From Clostridia bacterium (GTDB taxonomy: Bacteria > Bacillota > Clostridia > Oscillospirales > Oscillospiraceae): a stretch of DNA of 64,000 bases. The position numbers and the translations under genes were made by a program. The notes under the pieces are model-generated. The model saw nothing but the letters and a program-made list of their open reading frames with translations. It did not search any database and was not told the origin of the DNA. Positions 25,674-34,244 of this stretch are shown in pieces (position 1 is the first letter of the stretch; every line of letters begins with the position of its first letter). The DNA is taken from positions 62,001 to 126,000 of the forward strand of contig SAAS01000003.1 of the NCBI GenBank assembly GCA_009929315.1. The letters are read 5' to 3'.

Positions 25674-26738
25674 ATGAGCAGGTTTTTAAGCGGACGTTTT
25701 GAAAAGCTGGTGGCCTATGTTCCGGGCGAACAGCCGCGGGATAAAAGTTATATCAAGCTCAATACAAACGAGTCACCCTATCCTCCTGCACCCCAGGTTA
25801 TCGAGGCACTAAGCTTAAACGAAATAAATGACCTAAAACTTTACAGTGACCCGGAATGTAAGAATCTGCGTGAGGCTCTGGCTGAGCATTACGGAGTAAA
25901 ACCTGTGAACCTAATGATTGGAAACGGCTCTGATGAGGTTCTCTCATTTATATTTATGGCTTTTTGCGATAAAGCGATTGGAGTATCCTATCCGGATATT
26001 TCTTACGGATTCTATCCCGTATATGCGGAGCTCTACGGAATAAATAAGAATGAGATACCGCTTCGTTCTGACCTTACAATCAATGCTTCGGATTTTCAAA
26101 ACACAGGAACAACTGTGGTTCTGGCAAACCCTAACGCGCCCACTGGAATATGTCTTTCCGTTTCGGATGTTGAAGAAATTGTAAAATCAAACGCAAATAA
26201 TATCGTTGTAATCGACGAGGCATATATTGATTTCGGTGGTGAAAGCTGCATACCTCTTACAAAGAAATATGATAACCTGCTTGTGGTTCAAACCTATTCA
26301 AAGTCACGTTCCATGGCCGGAGCACGACTTGGCTACGCAATCGGAAGCTCGGAGCTTATTGAGGATTTGGAAAAGCTGCGCTACTCAACAAATCCCTATA
26401 ATATAAATCGGCTGACTCTGCTAGCGGGGGAGGCGGCACTTAAGGGACAAGCATATTTCGATAAGAATAATAATGAAATTATCCAAATAAGAGAGTATTC
26501 AGCGGAAAGACTTAAACAGTTGGGTTTTTTGCTCACAGATTCAAAAGCAAATTTTATCTTTGCAAAACACCCCAAATTTAATGGCGAGGACTTATATTTG
26601 AAATTAAAAAGCCGTGGAATACTTGTCAGGTACTTCTCAAAACCGAGAATTTCGGACTATCTGCGGATAACAGTCGGCTCAGTTGAGCAGATGGAATCGC
26701 TGCTCAGTACATTGAAGGAGATAACGGAAGATGCGTGA
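25674..26738 (+). CDS. hisC: Histidinol-phosphate aminotransferase
   Basis: This PLP-dependent class II aminotransferase makes L-histidinol phosphate from imidazole-acetol phosphate and glutamate. In the 354-residue protein the motifs are NESPYPPAP, GNGSDEVLSF, NPNAPTGI, VIDEAYIDF and the PLP lysine in YSKSRSMAGARLGYA. The start ATG 25674 is preceded by GGGGGG. It overlaps hisB by 8 nt. Confidence 0.96.
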   Translation: MSRFLSGRFEKLVAYVPGEQPRDKSYIKLNTNESPYPPAPQVIEALSLNEINDLKLYSDPECKNLREALAEHYGVKPVNLMIGNGSDEVLSFIFMAFCDKAIGVSYPDISYGFYPVYAELYGINKNEIPLRSDLTINASDFQNTGTTVVLANPNAPTGICLSVSDVEEIVKSNANNIVVIDEAYIDFGGESCIPLTKKYDNLLVVQTYSKSRSMAGARLGYAIGSSELIEDLEKLRYSTNPYNINRLTLLAGEAALKGQAYFDKNNNEIIQIREYSAERLKQLGFLLTDSKANFIFAKHPKFNGEDLYLKLKSRGILVRYFSKPRISDYLRITVGSVEQMESLLSTLKEITEDA

Positions 26739-27315
26739 ATATGAGCTTAAAAGAACGACAAAGGAAACGGATATTTCTCTCTATTTGAACCTTGACGGCG
26801 GATTAGGCTCAATCGAAACGAGCTGCGGGTTCCTTGACCACATGCTTACACTCTTTGCAAATCACGGGCGCTTCGGACTGAATATAACCTGTGACGGCGA
26901 CAAGAATGTTGACTTTCACCATATAACTGAGGATATTGGTATTTGTCTCGGAACTGCGTTTGCTAATGCTCTTGGTGATAAAGCGGGTATTATCCGATAC
27001 GGAGATATTATTCTGCCAATGGACGAAGCCCTCATACTCTGCGCGGTTGATATTTCGGGGCGTGCCTACCTCAATTACGAGGTTTATCCGTTGACTGAAA
27101 AGGTCGGTGAGTTCGACACGGAGCTCGTTAAAGAGTTCCTTCTGGGTTTTGTTCGTACTTCGGGAATAACCCTGCATTTGCAGGAACTGGCGGGCGAAAA
27201 TTCTCACCACATTCTCGAGGGCGTCTTCAAGGCCCTGGGAAGAGCGCTGAAAAAAGCCTGTGCTGTTGACCCGAAGCTGAGCGGTGAAATCCCATCGACA
27301 AAAGGGGTTCTGTGA
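26731..27315 (+). CDS. hisB: Imidazoleglycerol-phosphate dehydratase
   Basis: The 194-residue Mn-dependent dehydratase has the paired His motifs CGFLDHMLTLFANHGRF, DFHHITEDIGI and NSHHILEGVFKALGRAL. It is the monofunctional form without the N-terminal histidinol-phosphate phosphatase domain of enterobacterial HisB, so that activity must come from another gene. AAGGAG lies 10 nt before ATG 26731, inside the end of hisC. Confidence 0.97.
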   Translation: MREYELKRTTKETDISLYLNLDGGLGSIETSCGFLDHMLTLFANHGRFGLNITCDGDKNVDFHHITEDIGICLGTAFANALGDKAGIIRYGDIILPMDEALILCAVDISGRAYLNYEVYPLTEKVGEFDTELVKEFLLGFVRTSGITLHLQELAGENSHHILEGVFKALGRALKKACAVDPKLSGEIPSTKGVL

Positions 27316-27932
27316 TGACGGTTATAGTGGATTACGGCGTCGGTAATCTGTTTTCACTGAAAAGCTCGCTGAAATACATTGGAGTAGATTCAATTGTAAG
27401 CGGTGACCCCGAAACAATTGCCAACGCAGACAGGATCATACTGCCGGGCGTCGGGGCCTTTTCCGACGCAAGAGAGAAGCTTAGAGTCAACGGGCTCGAC
27501 GAGCTTGTGATAGGCCAAGCCAAGAACGGAAAACCTCTGATGGGGATTTGCCTCGGCATGCAGATGCTTTTTGAAAGAAGCTATGAATACGGCTTGACCC
27601 AAGGCCTCGGCCTGATTAAAGGCGAAGTGAGATCAATTTCCGATGTTGTCCCAAAAGGATATAAAATACCCCACATAGGCTGGAACAGTCTACGTAAGAG
27701 CGAATATGGACGAAAATCCGAGGTGTTTAAATATACCTCCGAGGGTGACTATGTTTATTTTGTTCACTCATTTGCGGCGATGGACTGCGAAGATAGTCTT
27801 ATTGCCGCCACAGATTACGGAACTCTGTTAACAGCGGCTGTCGCCCACGACAATGTCTTCGGAATGCAGTTTCACCCCGAAAAAAGCGGCGAGGTCGGAC
27901 TAAGAATATTAAAAGCTTTCTGCGAAATTTAA
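27315..27932 (+). CDS. hisH: Imidazole glycerol phosphate synthase, glutaminase subunit
   Basis: HisH supplies ammonia from glutamine to HisF. The 205-residue class I glutamine amidotransferase shows the nucleophile in GICLGMQMLF and the catalytic His/Glu in QFHPEKSG near the C-terminus, with the oxyanion-region VDYGVGNLFS at the start. ATG 27315 overlaps the hisB stop (TGATG); a GTG one codon upstream is also in frame. Confidence 0.96.
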   Translation: MTVIVDYGVGNLFSLKSSLKYIGVDSIVSGDPETIANADRIILPGVGAFSDAREKLRVNGLDELVIGQAKNGKPLMGICLGMQMLFERSYEYGLTQGLGLIKGEVRSISDVVPKGYKIPHIGWNSLRKSEYGRKSEVFKYTSEGDYVYFVHSFAAMDCEDSLIAATDYGTLLTAAVAHDNVFGMQFHPEKSGEVGLRILKAFCEI

Positions 27933-27959
27933 TACAAATTTTGCAGTTTGGAGGCAACC

Positions 27960-28688
27960 ATGGATTTTTTACCCGCTATCGACTTATTTGATGGTAAGGC
28001 TGTCCGCCTTTTGAAAGGCGATTACAATAAAATGACTGTTTACAGCGACTCACCCTTCGAGCTTGCTTTAGAATTTAAAAGAGCCGGAGCGAAGTATTTA
28101 CACCTTGTGGATTTGGACGGGGCAAAGGACGGAGATACTCCGAACTCGGAACTGATTGCTAAAATCGTAGCAGAAAGCGGGCTGAAGGTTGAAGTGGGCG
28201 GCGGAATCCGCGGAATTTCTGCTGCTGAAAAGTACCTCAATCTGGGTGTAATGCGTGTTATTATCGGCACAGCCGCGGTCACGGACCCCGAGTTTCTCGC
28301 CGAGGCCCTTTCGCGCTTCGGTGAGCGAATCGCCGTAGCGGTGGACATTAAGGACGGCTTCGTAGCAACTCACGGGTGGACTCAGACCAGCGGCGAGAGC
28401 TACCTTGATTTTTGCGAAAAGCTTCAAAATCTCGGGGTTAAAACCCTTATATGCACGGATATTTCTAAGGACGGAGCTTTGCAGGGCGTAAATACCGAGC
28501 TTTACGAGAGCCTTACGAGGAACTTTTCGGTGGACATTATCGCCTCCGGCGGCGTGACCGATATTGACGACCTCATAACTCTCTCAAAGACCGGTGTACG
28601 CGGAGCAATTTTGGGAAAGGCTCTGTATGCAGGAAGAATTGACCTTGCCGAAGCGGTATCAAAACTTGGGAAGGCGGAGGACAGATGA
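27960..28688 (+). CDS. hisA: ProFAR isomerase
   Basis: HisA is a half-barrel-duplicated TIM barrel that isomerises ProFAR to PRFAR. The 242-residue protein carries FLPAIDLFDGKAVRL with the first catalytic Asp, VGGGIRG (phosphate site) and, in the second half, CTDISKDGALQG with the second Asp, then IASGGV. The start is ATG 27960 (GGAGG 6 nt upstream) in a 27-nt gap after hisH. The gene overlaps hisF by 4 nt. Confidence 0.96.
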   Translation: MDFLPAIDLFDGKAVRLLKGDYNKMTVYSDSPFELALEFKRAGAKYLHLVDLDGAKDGDTPNSELIAKIVAESGLKVEVGGGIRGISAAEKYLNLGVMRVIIGTAAVTDPEFLAEALSRFGERIAVAVDIKDGFVATHGWTQTSGESYLDFCEKLQNLGVKTLICTDISKDGALQGVNTELYESLTRNFSVDIIASGGVTDIDDLITLSKTGVRGAILGKALYAGRIDLAEAVSKLGKAEDR

Positions 28689-29443
28689 TTACCAAAAGAA
28701 TCATACCCTGCCTTGACGTTCGTGACGGACGTGTTGTCAAGGGTGTAAATTTTGAAGGGCTCAGCGACGTTTCCTCGCCTGTCGAGCTCGGCAGATATTA
28801 CAGCGAAAACGGCGCGGACGAGCTTGTCTTTTACGACATCACGGCGTCCAGCGAGGGCAGAAGCCTTTTTTCGGACATTCTGCGGAAGGTTGCCGAGCAG
28901 ATTTTTATTCCGCTGACCGTGGGCGGGGCAATAAACACGGTTGAGGACTTCGACAGAGTTTTGAAATGCGGGGCGGACAAGGTGAGTGTAAACTCGGGGG
29001 CAATCCGCGACCCGAGCCTAATCTATAATGCCGCGAAAAAATACGGAGACCAGTGTGTAGTGTTATCGGCGGATGTTAAGCGGGTTAACGGGTGCTTCAC
29101 GGTTTTTGCCAAGGGCGGCCGCGAGAATACGGGGCTTGACGCTATCGAGTGGATTAAGCGCGGTGTTGGCAGCGGCGCTGGGGAAATTGTGCTCAACAGC
29201 ATTGATACGGACGGAGTTAAAGGCGGCTTTGACCTTGAAATGCTTGAGGCGGTGTGTGATGCCGTATCCGTACCCGTCATAGCTTCCGGCGGAGCCGGCA
29301 GTGCAAAGGACTTCATCACGCTGTTCAAAGCAATTCCGAGAGTTGACGCGGGGCTTGCCGCTTCGATTTTTCACTTTGGCGAGCTGACAATAAGAGATTT
29401 GAAAACAGAACTCAGGGCAAACGGAATACCCGTTAGATTATAG
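28685..29443 (+). CDS. hisF: Imidazole glycerol phosphate synthase, cyclase subunit
   Basis: HisF joins ammonia from HisH to PRFAR, releasing IGP and AICAR. The 252-residue barrel has [19 protein letters not shown] (catalytic Asp11 region), LTVGGAI, the second catalytic Asp in [14 protein letters not shown] and IASGGAGS. The ATGA overlap with hisA keeps the two related barrels translationally coupled. Confidence 0.97.
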   Translation: MITKRIIPCLDVRDGRVVKGVNFEGLSDVSSPVELGRYYSENGADELVFYDITASSEGRSLFSDILRKVAEQIFIPLTVGGAINTVEDFDRVLKCGADKVSVNSGAIRDPSLIYNAAKKYGDQCVVLSADVKRVNGCFTVFAKGGRENTGLDAIEWIKRGVGSGAGEIVLNSIDTDGVKGGFDLEMLEAVCDAVSVPVIASGGAGSAKDFITLFKAIPRVDAGLAASIFHFGELTIRDLKTELRANGIPVRL

Positions 29444-29457
29444 TTAGGAGAACTTTT

Positions 29458-30105
29458 ATGCTTAGAGTCGAGGAGCTTAAATTTGACGAAAATGGGCTAA
29501 TCCCCGCCGTCGTTACGGATTATCTCACTAAAAAGGTGCTGACTGTGGCCTATATGAACAGGGAAAGCCTTGAAATTTCCATGCGCGAAGGCAAAACCTG
29601 CTTTTGGTCGCGCTCGCGCGGCGAACTTTGGCGAAAGGGCGAAACAAGCGGCAACGTACAGGAGATAGTTGACATTACAGCCGACTGTGATCGCGATGCG
29701 CTTGTTGTCCAAGTTAAAAAAGCGGGGCCTGCCTGCCACCTCGGAAATGACAGTTGTTTTGTCGACAAGGTTTACGAGAGCGACTCTCTTCACGATTTTA
29801 CCCTTGAGAACCTTTACGAGCTGATTAAGGGGCGAAAAATCGATGGCAAAGAGGGCAGTTACACGAGCTACCTTTTTGATAAAGGTCTTGATAAGATACT
29901 CAAGAAAATCGGCGAGGAAAGCACAGAAGTTATCATCGCGGCCAAAGGCGGTGACAAGACCGAAACAATTTACGAAATTTCCGACCTTGTCTACCATATT
30001 ATGGTTATGATGGTGGAACTCGAAATTGATAATGGGGCAATACTTAATGAGCTTGCTTCAAGACACGTTATCGATAAAAAGGTTAAACAGGAAAAAATGG
30101 TATAA
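29458..30105 (+). CDS. hisI: Bifunctional phosphoribosyl-AMP cyclohydrolase / phosphoribosyl-ATP pyrophosphatase
   Basis: The 215-residue HisIE fusion performs steps 2 and 3. The N-terminal HisI domain (about 1-110) has [33 protein letters not shown] and the zinc ligands in [11 protein letters not shown] and GPACHLG. The C-terminal HisE domain (about 118-205) has the MazG-like [14 protein letters not shown] and [10 protein letters not shown]. It is the last gene of the operon and is followed by a terminator. Confidence 0.96.
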   Translation: MLRVEELKFDENGLIPAVVTDYLTKKVLTVAYMNRESLEISMREGKTCFWSRSRGELWRKGETSGNVQEIVDITADCDRDALVVQVKKAGPACHLGNDSCFVDKVYESDSLHDFTLENLYELIKGRKIDGKEGSYTSYLFDKGLDKILKKIGEESTEVIIAAKGGDKTETIYEISDLVYHIMVMMVELEIDNGAILNELASRHVIDKKVKQEKMV

Positions 30106-30112
30106 TAATTAA

Positions 30113-30145
30113 AGCCCCGATGTTATAATCGGGGCTTAGTTTTTA
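30113..30145 (+). terminator. Terminator of the histidine operon
   Basis: AAGCCCCGAT (30113-30122) and ATCGGGGCTT (30129-30138) form a 10-bp stem followed by AG and TTTTT. Its 3' end touches the stop region of the convergent acetyltransferase gene. Confidence 0.92.
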
Positions 30146-30691
30146 TAGTTTTTTTAGCATGAGATGACAGGCGCTGCTTTTGCCGTCCCTGTATTTGAAA
30201 GTGTTTTCCCGCGTGCCGTAAAGCTCGAAGCCGAACTTTCTGTAAAGTGTCAGGCCACGCTCGTTTTCGGTGACTACCTCAAGCTCAAGCTGCTCATATT
30301 CCGCGGCTTTTGCGGATTCGATTATGGCTTCCATCAGAACAGAGCCCAAGCCGAGACCCCAAAATTCCCTCAAAACCGAAATCCCCATCTCGGCACGGTG
30401 CTTCAGCCTGTCGCGAGGAGGCAGAGAGTCTATTCCGGCGTTTGCCGCGAGCTTCCCGTCAATATAGGCGGAAATCATTATTTCTCTGGTGCTTAAAAGT
30501 CTGGATGTGAGAAATTCCGCTTCAACGTTCGCTGTCATCGTCACTTCGTCCTCATAACGAGTAAGAAAAGCGGTTTCGCCCGAAACCCGCCTTATGAAGT
30601 CTAACATCTCCTGCGCGTCGCCGCTGTCAGCGCTTCTGAGCGTGCAGAGCTGCCCGTTTTTAAGCATTATTGTTTTTTCTTTATATAGCAT
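30143..30691 (-). CDS. GNAT-family N-acetyltransferase
   Basis: The 182-residue protein has a GNAT fold: an N-terminal LRSADSGDAQEMLDF strand and helix, ISVLREFWGLGLGSVLMEAII as the acetyl-CoA pyrophosphate loop (motif A, residues about 106-125), and LELEVVTENERGLTLYRKFGF (motif B). The substrate is unknown. It begins 4 nt after the stop of the second GNAT gene and is cotranscribed with it. Confidence 0.9.
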   Translation of the reverse strand: MLYKEKTIMLKNGQLCTLRSADSGDAQEMLDFIRRVSGETAFLTRYEDEVTMTANVEAEFLTSRLLSTREIMISAYIDGKLAANAGIDSLPPRDRLKHRAEMGISVLREFWGLGLGSVLMEAIIESAKAAEYEQLELEVVTENERGLTLYRKFGFELYGTRENTFKYRDGKSSACHLMLKKL

Positions 30692-30695
30692 ATTC

Positions 30696-31202
30696 TCAAT
30701 TCCTCAGCAGGGCGTACATGCAGTAGTCATGAAGCTGACCCAGCTTGAACACTCCGTTTTTCATAACGCCCTCAAGTACAAAGCCTGCGTTTTCGAGAAC
30801 CTTTCTTGAGCCAGCATTGTCATAGAAGGGCTCGGCATAAATTCGGACAATATCAAAGCTTTCAAAAGCGGCAGTACAGATTTGTTTTGTCGCGGCGGTC
30901 ATAATACCCTTGCCCCAAAACTCTTCTGCGAGCCAGTAGCCAAGCTCCGCTGATCTTCTGTATATATCCCCGCAGCAAAAAACTCCGATACTGCCGACGG
31001 CACTGCCGTCAACAACTATTGCCCGACAGAGCTGTTTGTCTTTCGGGGCGCTTAAGCAGCTCGAAATATAGTTTTCGGCGTCTTTCTGTGTATAAGGATA
31101 AGGATAGGCGTCACGGAGCCAGCGTGCGATCTTTTCGTTGTCGGCATAATGTGCAAGGCTCGGGATGTCCTGAGCTGTCCACTCCCTAAGCTCGAAATTC
31201 AT
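30696..31202 (-). CDS. GNAT-family N-acetyltransferase (RimJ/RimL type)
   Basis: The 168-residue protein starts ELREWTAQDIPSLAHYADN, the typical RimL-like opening. It has GYWLAEEFWGKGIMTAATKQI (acetyl-CoA loop) and YAEPFYDNAGSRKVLENAGF near the C-terminus. Such enzymes acetylate protein N-termini or small amines; which one is not visible. It is the first gene of a two-GNAT operon; GAGGGGGA precedes ATG 31202. Confidence 0.91.
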   Translation of the reverse strand: MNFELREWTAQDIPSLAHYADNEKIARWLRDAYPYPYTQKDAENYISSCLSAPKDKQLCRAIVVDGSAVGSIGVFCCGDIYRRSAELGYWLAEEFWGKGIMTAATKQICTAAFESFDIVRIYAEPFYDNAGSRKVLENAGFVLEGVMKNGVFKLGQLHDYCMYALLRN

Positions 31203-31429
31203 GACAAATCCCCCTCTTTACTCAATGATATTAAAAGAAACAATAACATAAATGCATAAAAAAGCAACACGCCGAAAAACTTCGTGCCGCTTTTCGGTGC
31301 CACTGCTTTCATGCTGAGTTAAGCGCAATCGTCATATCCGAAGCATGAAAAGAACTCGAAGCCTGCCGGTATTTTTATAAATATTAAATGGATTAGCCGC
31401 AGAACTTCAAATAAACGGAAGTCTTGCAC

Positions 31430-31457
31430 TTGACATCCTCGATATTTTTGGTATAAT
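31430..31457 (+). promoter_or_regulatory. Promoter of tRNA-Gly
   Basis: TTGACA (31430-31435) and TATAAT (31452-31457), 16-nt spacer, about 25 nt before the tRNA. Confidence 0.85.
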
Positions 31458-31482
31458 CATGCTTGTTCACAAAATACGCCTT

Positions 31483-31558
31483 GCGGGCGTAGCTCATTTG
31501 GCAGAGCGCCACCTTGCCAAGGTGGAGGTAGCGAGTTCGAATCTCGTCGCCCGCTCCA
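31483..31558 (+). tRNA. tRNA-Gly (anticodon GCC)
   Basis: Acceptor GCGGGCG pairs with CGCCCGC. The D-arm is GCTC/GAGC, the anticodon stem CCACC/GGTGG encloses TTGCCAA (anticodon GCC), and the T-arm is GCGAG-TTCGAAT-CTCGT. Discriminator T and an encoded CCA follow. Single-gene transcript. Confidence 0.97.
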
Positions 31559-31592
31559 AAAGAAGGACAGGTTATACCTGTCCTTCTTTTTA
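31558..31592 (+). terminator. Terminator of tRNA-Gly
   Basis: GAAGGACAGGT (31562-31572) pairs with ACCTGTCCTTC (31576-31586), followed by TTTTT. Confidence 0.93.
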
Positions 31593-31854
31593 TTCGCCCG
31601 ATGTGTTTGCTCGATTGTTTTGAACAGTAGAATTTCAAACGAATAGCAGAAAGCTCCGGTATCACCCGGAGCTTCGCTGTTTTGAGAGAGAGGATTATAT
31701 TATAGAGGGGAGAAAATCAAACTTCTGCGGAGAATAATTTGAGTTGGCGGTCAAATTGTTTTCTCCTAAAGCTTGACTTAATGTTAAAGCCTACTTTTGT
31801 ACTCCTTATGAATATAATGTGAAAAGTTTATGAACTTCTAAAATATTACTTCAA

Positions 31855-33303
31855 CTACACGGACTCGCTTTTTCCGGTTTTCAGCTTCACAGTAAAAATA
31901 AACTCGGTCACGCCTTCGCGGCTGGTAACGGTAACGTCCTCGTTGTGGTTGTTCAGAATAGTTTTAACTATCGAAAGGCCCAGCCCGACTCCATCGCGGT
32001 CAAGGCTTCTGGACTTGTCTGTCTTGTGAAAACGGTCGAATATAAAGGGAAGCTCCTGAGGAGAAATGGTTTCACCGTGATTTTTTATTGATACAAAAGC
32101 CTTGCCGCCTTGTTTCCAAAGGCTTATACCGATTGCGGTGCCGCTTTCGGAAAACTTGATTGCGTTGTCCAGAAGATTATAGACCACCTGAGTAATAGAA
32201 TCCTCGTCGCCGCGGACAACTATACGCTCCTCCGGGAGCTGGGCGTCCACATCCAGTCCGTGCTGCGTAATCTTCCCCTCAAAGGTGAGCAGGGTGCGCA
32301 TGATAACCTCGGAAAGGTCAAAGCTGCGGCTGAGAAGAGCAGGGGTGTCAACCGACTGGATTCTACTCATTTGAAGCATTTGCCGAACCAGACGGGAAAG
32401 ACGCTTGGTTTCGCTGGAAATTGTGGCAAGATATTTATCCTGTTCGCTTTTCGGGATTGTACCGTCGAGTATGCCGTCCGCGAAGCCGGAAATTGTCGTC
32501 ATCGGGGTTTTGAGCTCGTGCGAGAGATTGGCGATAAATTCACTGCGGTTCTGCTCAGATTTTTCAAGGGATTCCGCCATCATGTTGAAGGACTCGGTCA
32601 GTTCACCGATTTCGTCCTCTCTGCCTTCATCGGCAACGCGTGCGGCAAAATCGCCGTGGGCAAAGCGCCGTGCGGCAGCCGCTATCTCGAGCAGAGGTTC
32701 GGACTGGCGCTTCGAGGTGTAATATGACAAAAGAATGGCCATAAACATGACCAGTAAAGCCGTCGCAATGAAAAATGAGGAGGTGCTCGACCAGGCGTCA
32801 ATAATCTCCGTGCAGTCTGAGCCGACGAAGATATAACCGATCAAGGAATTGTCATTCTCCATAACTATGGGCAGAGCGACAATATAGTAAGGGCGTTCGT
32901 TATAGATATTATCGAGTGTCGTGAGCTTCTGGAACTTCCCGTATCTGTAAAGCTGCTCCATAATGCTGCTGCTTATCTGCTTGCCGATATAAGGAGAGAC
33001 AACGTCCATATCGGAGCTTGACACAACAACGCCGTGCAAATCGGTTATGAAGATGTGATTGCCCGTGCTTTTGGCAAGCGAGCTTATTATAAGCCGAAGA
33101 TACCAGGCATTAAGGTCGCTGTTTTCCTCGCTGAAGGCCGAAGCGGCTTTTGAAATCTCGGTTGCTTCAAGTGCAATGCTGTCGCGCTTTTGGTTAAGAG
33201 CAAAACTGCGCCCGAGAATTACTATGGAGGTTCCGAGGATAAAGAAGCTGATGACGACGAGCATCGCCGTCATCATGAAGTTCTTAAAGTAGATGCTTTT
33301 CAT
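31855..33303 (-). CDS. Sensor histidine kinase
   Basis: The 482-residue membrane kinase has TM1 at about residues 10-30, an extracytoplasmic sensor of about 130 residues, and TM2 at about 170-190. A HAMP linker follows (to about 245), then a HisKA domain with the phospho-acceptor His in SHELKTPMT (about residue 260), and HATPase_c with N, G1 and G2 boxes (YNLLDNAIKFS, DKSRSLDRDGVGLGLSIVK). The sensor includes a segment resembling a PAS/Cache fold (LYRYGKFQKLTTLDNIYNER). Its ATG overlaps the regulator stop (ATGA). The stimulus is unknown and no obvious target gene lies next to it other than the divergent ABC transporter. Confidence 0.95.
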   Translation of the reverse strand: MKSIYFKNFMMTAMLVVISFFILGTSIVILGRSFALNQKRDSIALEATEISKAASAFSEENSDLNAWYLRLIISSLAKSTGNHIFITDLHGVVVSSSDMDVVSPYIGKQISSSIMEQLYRYGKFQKLTTLDNIYNERPYYIVALPIVMENDNSLIGYIFVGSDCTEIIDAWSSTSSFFIATALLVMFMAILLSYYTSKRQSEPLLEIAAAARRFAHGDFAARVADEGREDEIGELTESFNMMAESLEKSEQNRSEFIANLSHELKTPMTTISGFADGILDGTIPKSEQDKYLATISSETKRLSRLVRQMLQMSRIQSVDTPALLSRSFDLSEVIMRTLLTFEGKITQHGLDVDAQLPEERIVVRGDEDSITQVVYNLLDNAIKFSESGTAIGISLWKQGGKAFVSIKNHGETISPQELPFIFDRFHKTDKSRSLDRDGVGLGLSIVKTILNNHNEDVTVTSREGVTEFIFTVKLKTGKSESV

Positions 33304-33992
33304 CTTGTTTCGTTAAGCTCAAATTTGTAGCCTACTCCCCAAACGGTTTTTAGAGTCCACTGGTCCGAAACGCCTTCAAGCTTTTCGCGAAGACGCTTAA
33401 CGTGCACGTCAACTGTGCGCGAATCTCCGAAATAGTCAAAGCCCCAAACCTCGTCGAGCAGCTGGTTGCGAGTGTAAACTCTGTTGGGCGTCGTGGCCAG
33501 ATGAAACAAAAGCTCCATCTCTTTGGGAGGGGTTTCAACCTTTTTTCCGTTAACAATCAGCTCGTAGCTGTCGAGATTTATAACGAGCTTATCAAAGCTG
33601 AGTTTTTTATCTCCGGATTTATCCTCGGGCTCGGTTCTGCGCATTACGGCGTGAACGCGAGCAAGAAGCTCCTTAACCTCGAAGGGCTTAACTATGTAGT
33701 CGTCCGCGCCCATCTCAAGACCGTTGACCTTGTCAAAGGTTTCGCCCTTAGCTGTAAGCATAATTATGGGAACTCGCGAAGTTTCGCGCACCTTGCGGCA
33801 GACCTGCCAGCCGTCCAAAATGGGCAGCATGATATCAAGAAGTATAACATCGGGATTTTCACCCACAGCCAGGCGGACACCCGTGCCGCCGTCAGACGCA
33901 ATGATAACGCTAAAGCCGTCCTTCTCAAGATAAAGGCGCAAAAGCTCCGCAATATTTTTATCGTCTTCAACAATAAGCGCTTTCTTAGACAT
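33300..33992 (-). CDS. OmpR/PhoB-family response regulator
   Basis: The 230-residue protein has a receiver domain (acidic pair ED at 9-10, phospho-acceptor Asp53 in LLDIMLP, Lys in YIVKPFE) and a winged-helix DNA-binding domain (residues about 130-225, ending RTVDVHVKRLREKLE...VWGVGYKF). It is partnered with the downstream histidine kinase. AAGGAC precedes ATG 33992. It could regulate its own operon or the divergent amino-acid transporter. Confidence 0.96.
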   Translation of the reverse strand: MSKKALIVEDDKNIAELLRLYLEKDGFSVIIASDGGTGVRLAVGENPDVILLDIMLPILDGWQVCRKVRETSRVPIIMLTAKGETFDKVNGLEMGADDYIVKPFEVKELLARVHAVMRRTEPEDKSGDKKLSFDKLVINLDSYELIVNGKKVETPPKEMELLFHLATTPNRVYTRNQLLDEVWGFDYFGDSRTVDVHVKRLREKLEGVSDQWTLKTVWGVGYKFELNETR

Positions 33993-34044
33993 GAAAACAC
34001 GTCCTTCCGAATAAGTTCATTTATATTATAGTATTATAAAGTTC

Positions 34045-34053
34045 ATTATACCA
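34045..34053 (-). promoter_or_regulatory. Extended -10 promoter of the two-component operon
   Basis: TGGTATAAT on the minus strand (hexamer 34045-34050). The -35 is poor, as is usual with an extended -10. Confidence 0.5.
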
Positions 34054-34126
34054 GTTTAGAGCGCAAATACATTAACAAAATGTAAAAAACACGGCGGAAC
34101 TGTTTGGTTTTAAGGGTGAAACGTAC

Positions 34127-34163
34127 AAAAAAGGGGCTGTGCAAAAAACGCACAGACTTTTTT
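34127..34163. terminator. Terminator-like hairpin between divergent promoters
   Basis: CTGTGC (34137-34142) and GCACAG (34150-34155) with a 7-nt A-rich loop, flanked by six A on the left and six T on the right, so it reads as a terminator on both strands. It lies just upstream of the ABC-transporter -35 and behind the regulator promoter, where no annotated transcript should end. Confidence 0.5.
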
Positions 34164-34173
34164 ACACTAGCAC

Positions 34174-34201
34174 TTGCTTTATTTCGCTAATGTGATACAA
34201 T
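34174..34201 (+). promoter_or_regulatory. Promoter of the amino-acid ABC transporter operon
   Basis: TTGCTT (34174-34179) and TACAAT (34196-34201), 16-nt spacer. Confidence 0.6.
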
Positions 34202-34244
34202 AGCTCCGCGACATTCAATCAGCAAAAATTATGGAGGAAATGAA

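Noticed and set aside
31651..31674. Hairpin AAGCTCCGG/CCGGAGCTT as terminator of the kinase gene
   Set aside because: It is 180 nt past the stop and has no T run on either strand; left unassigned.
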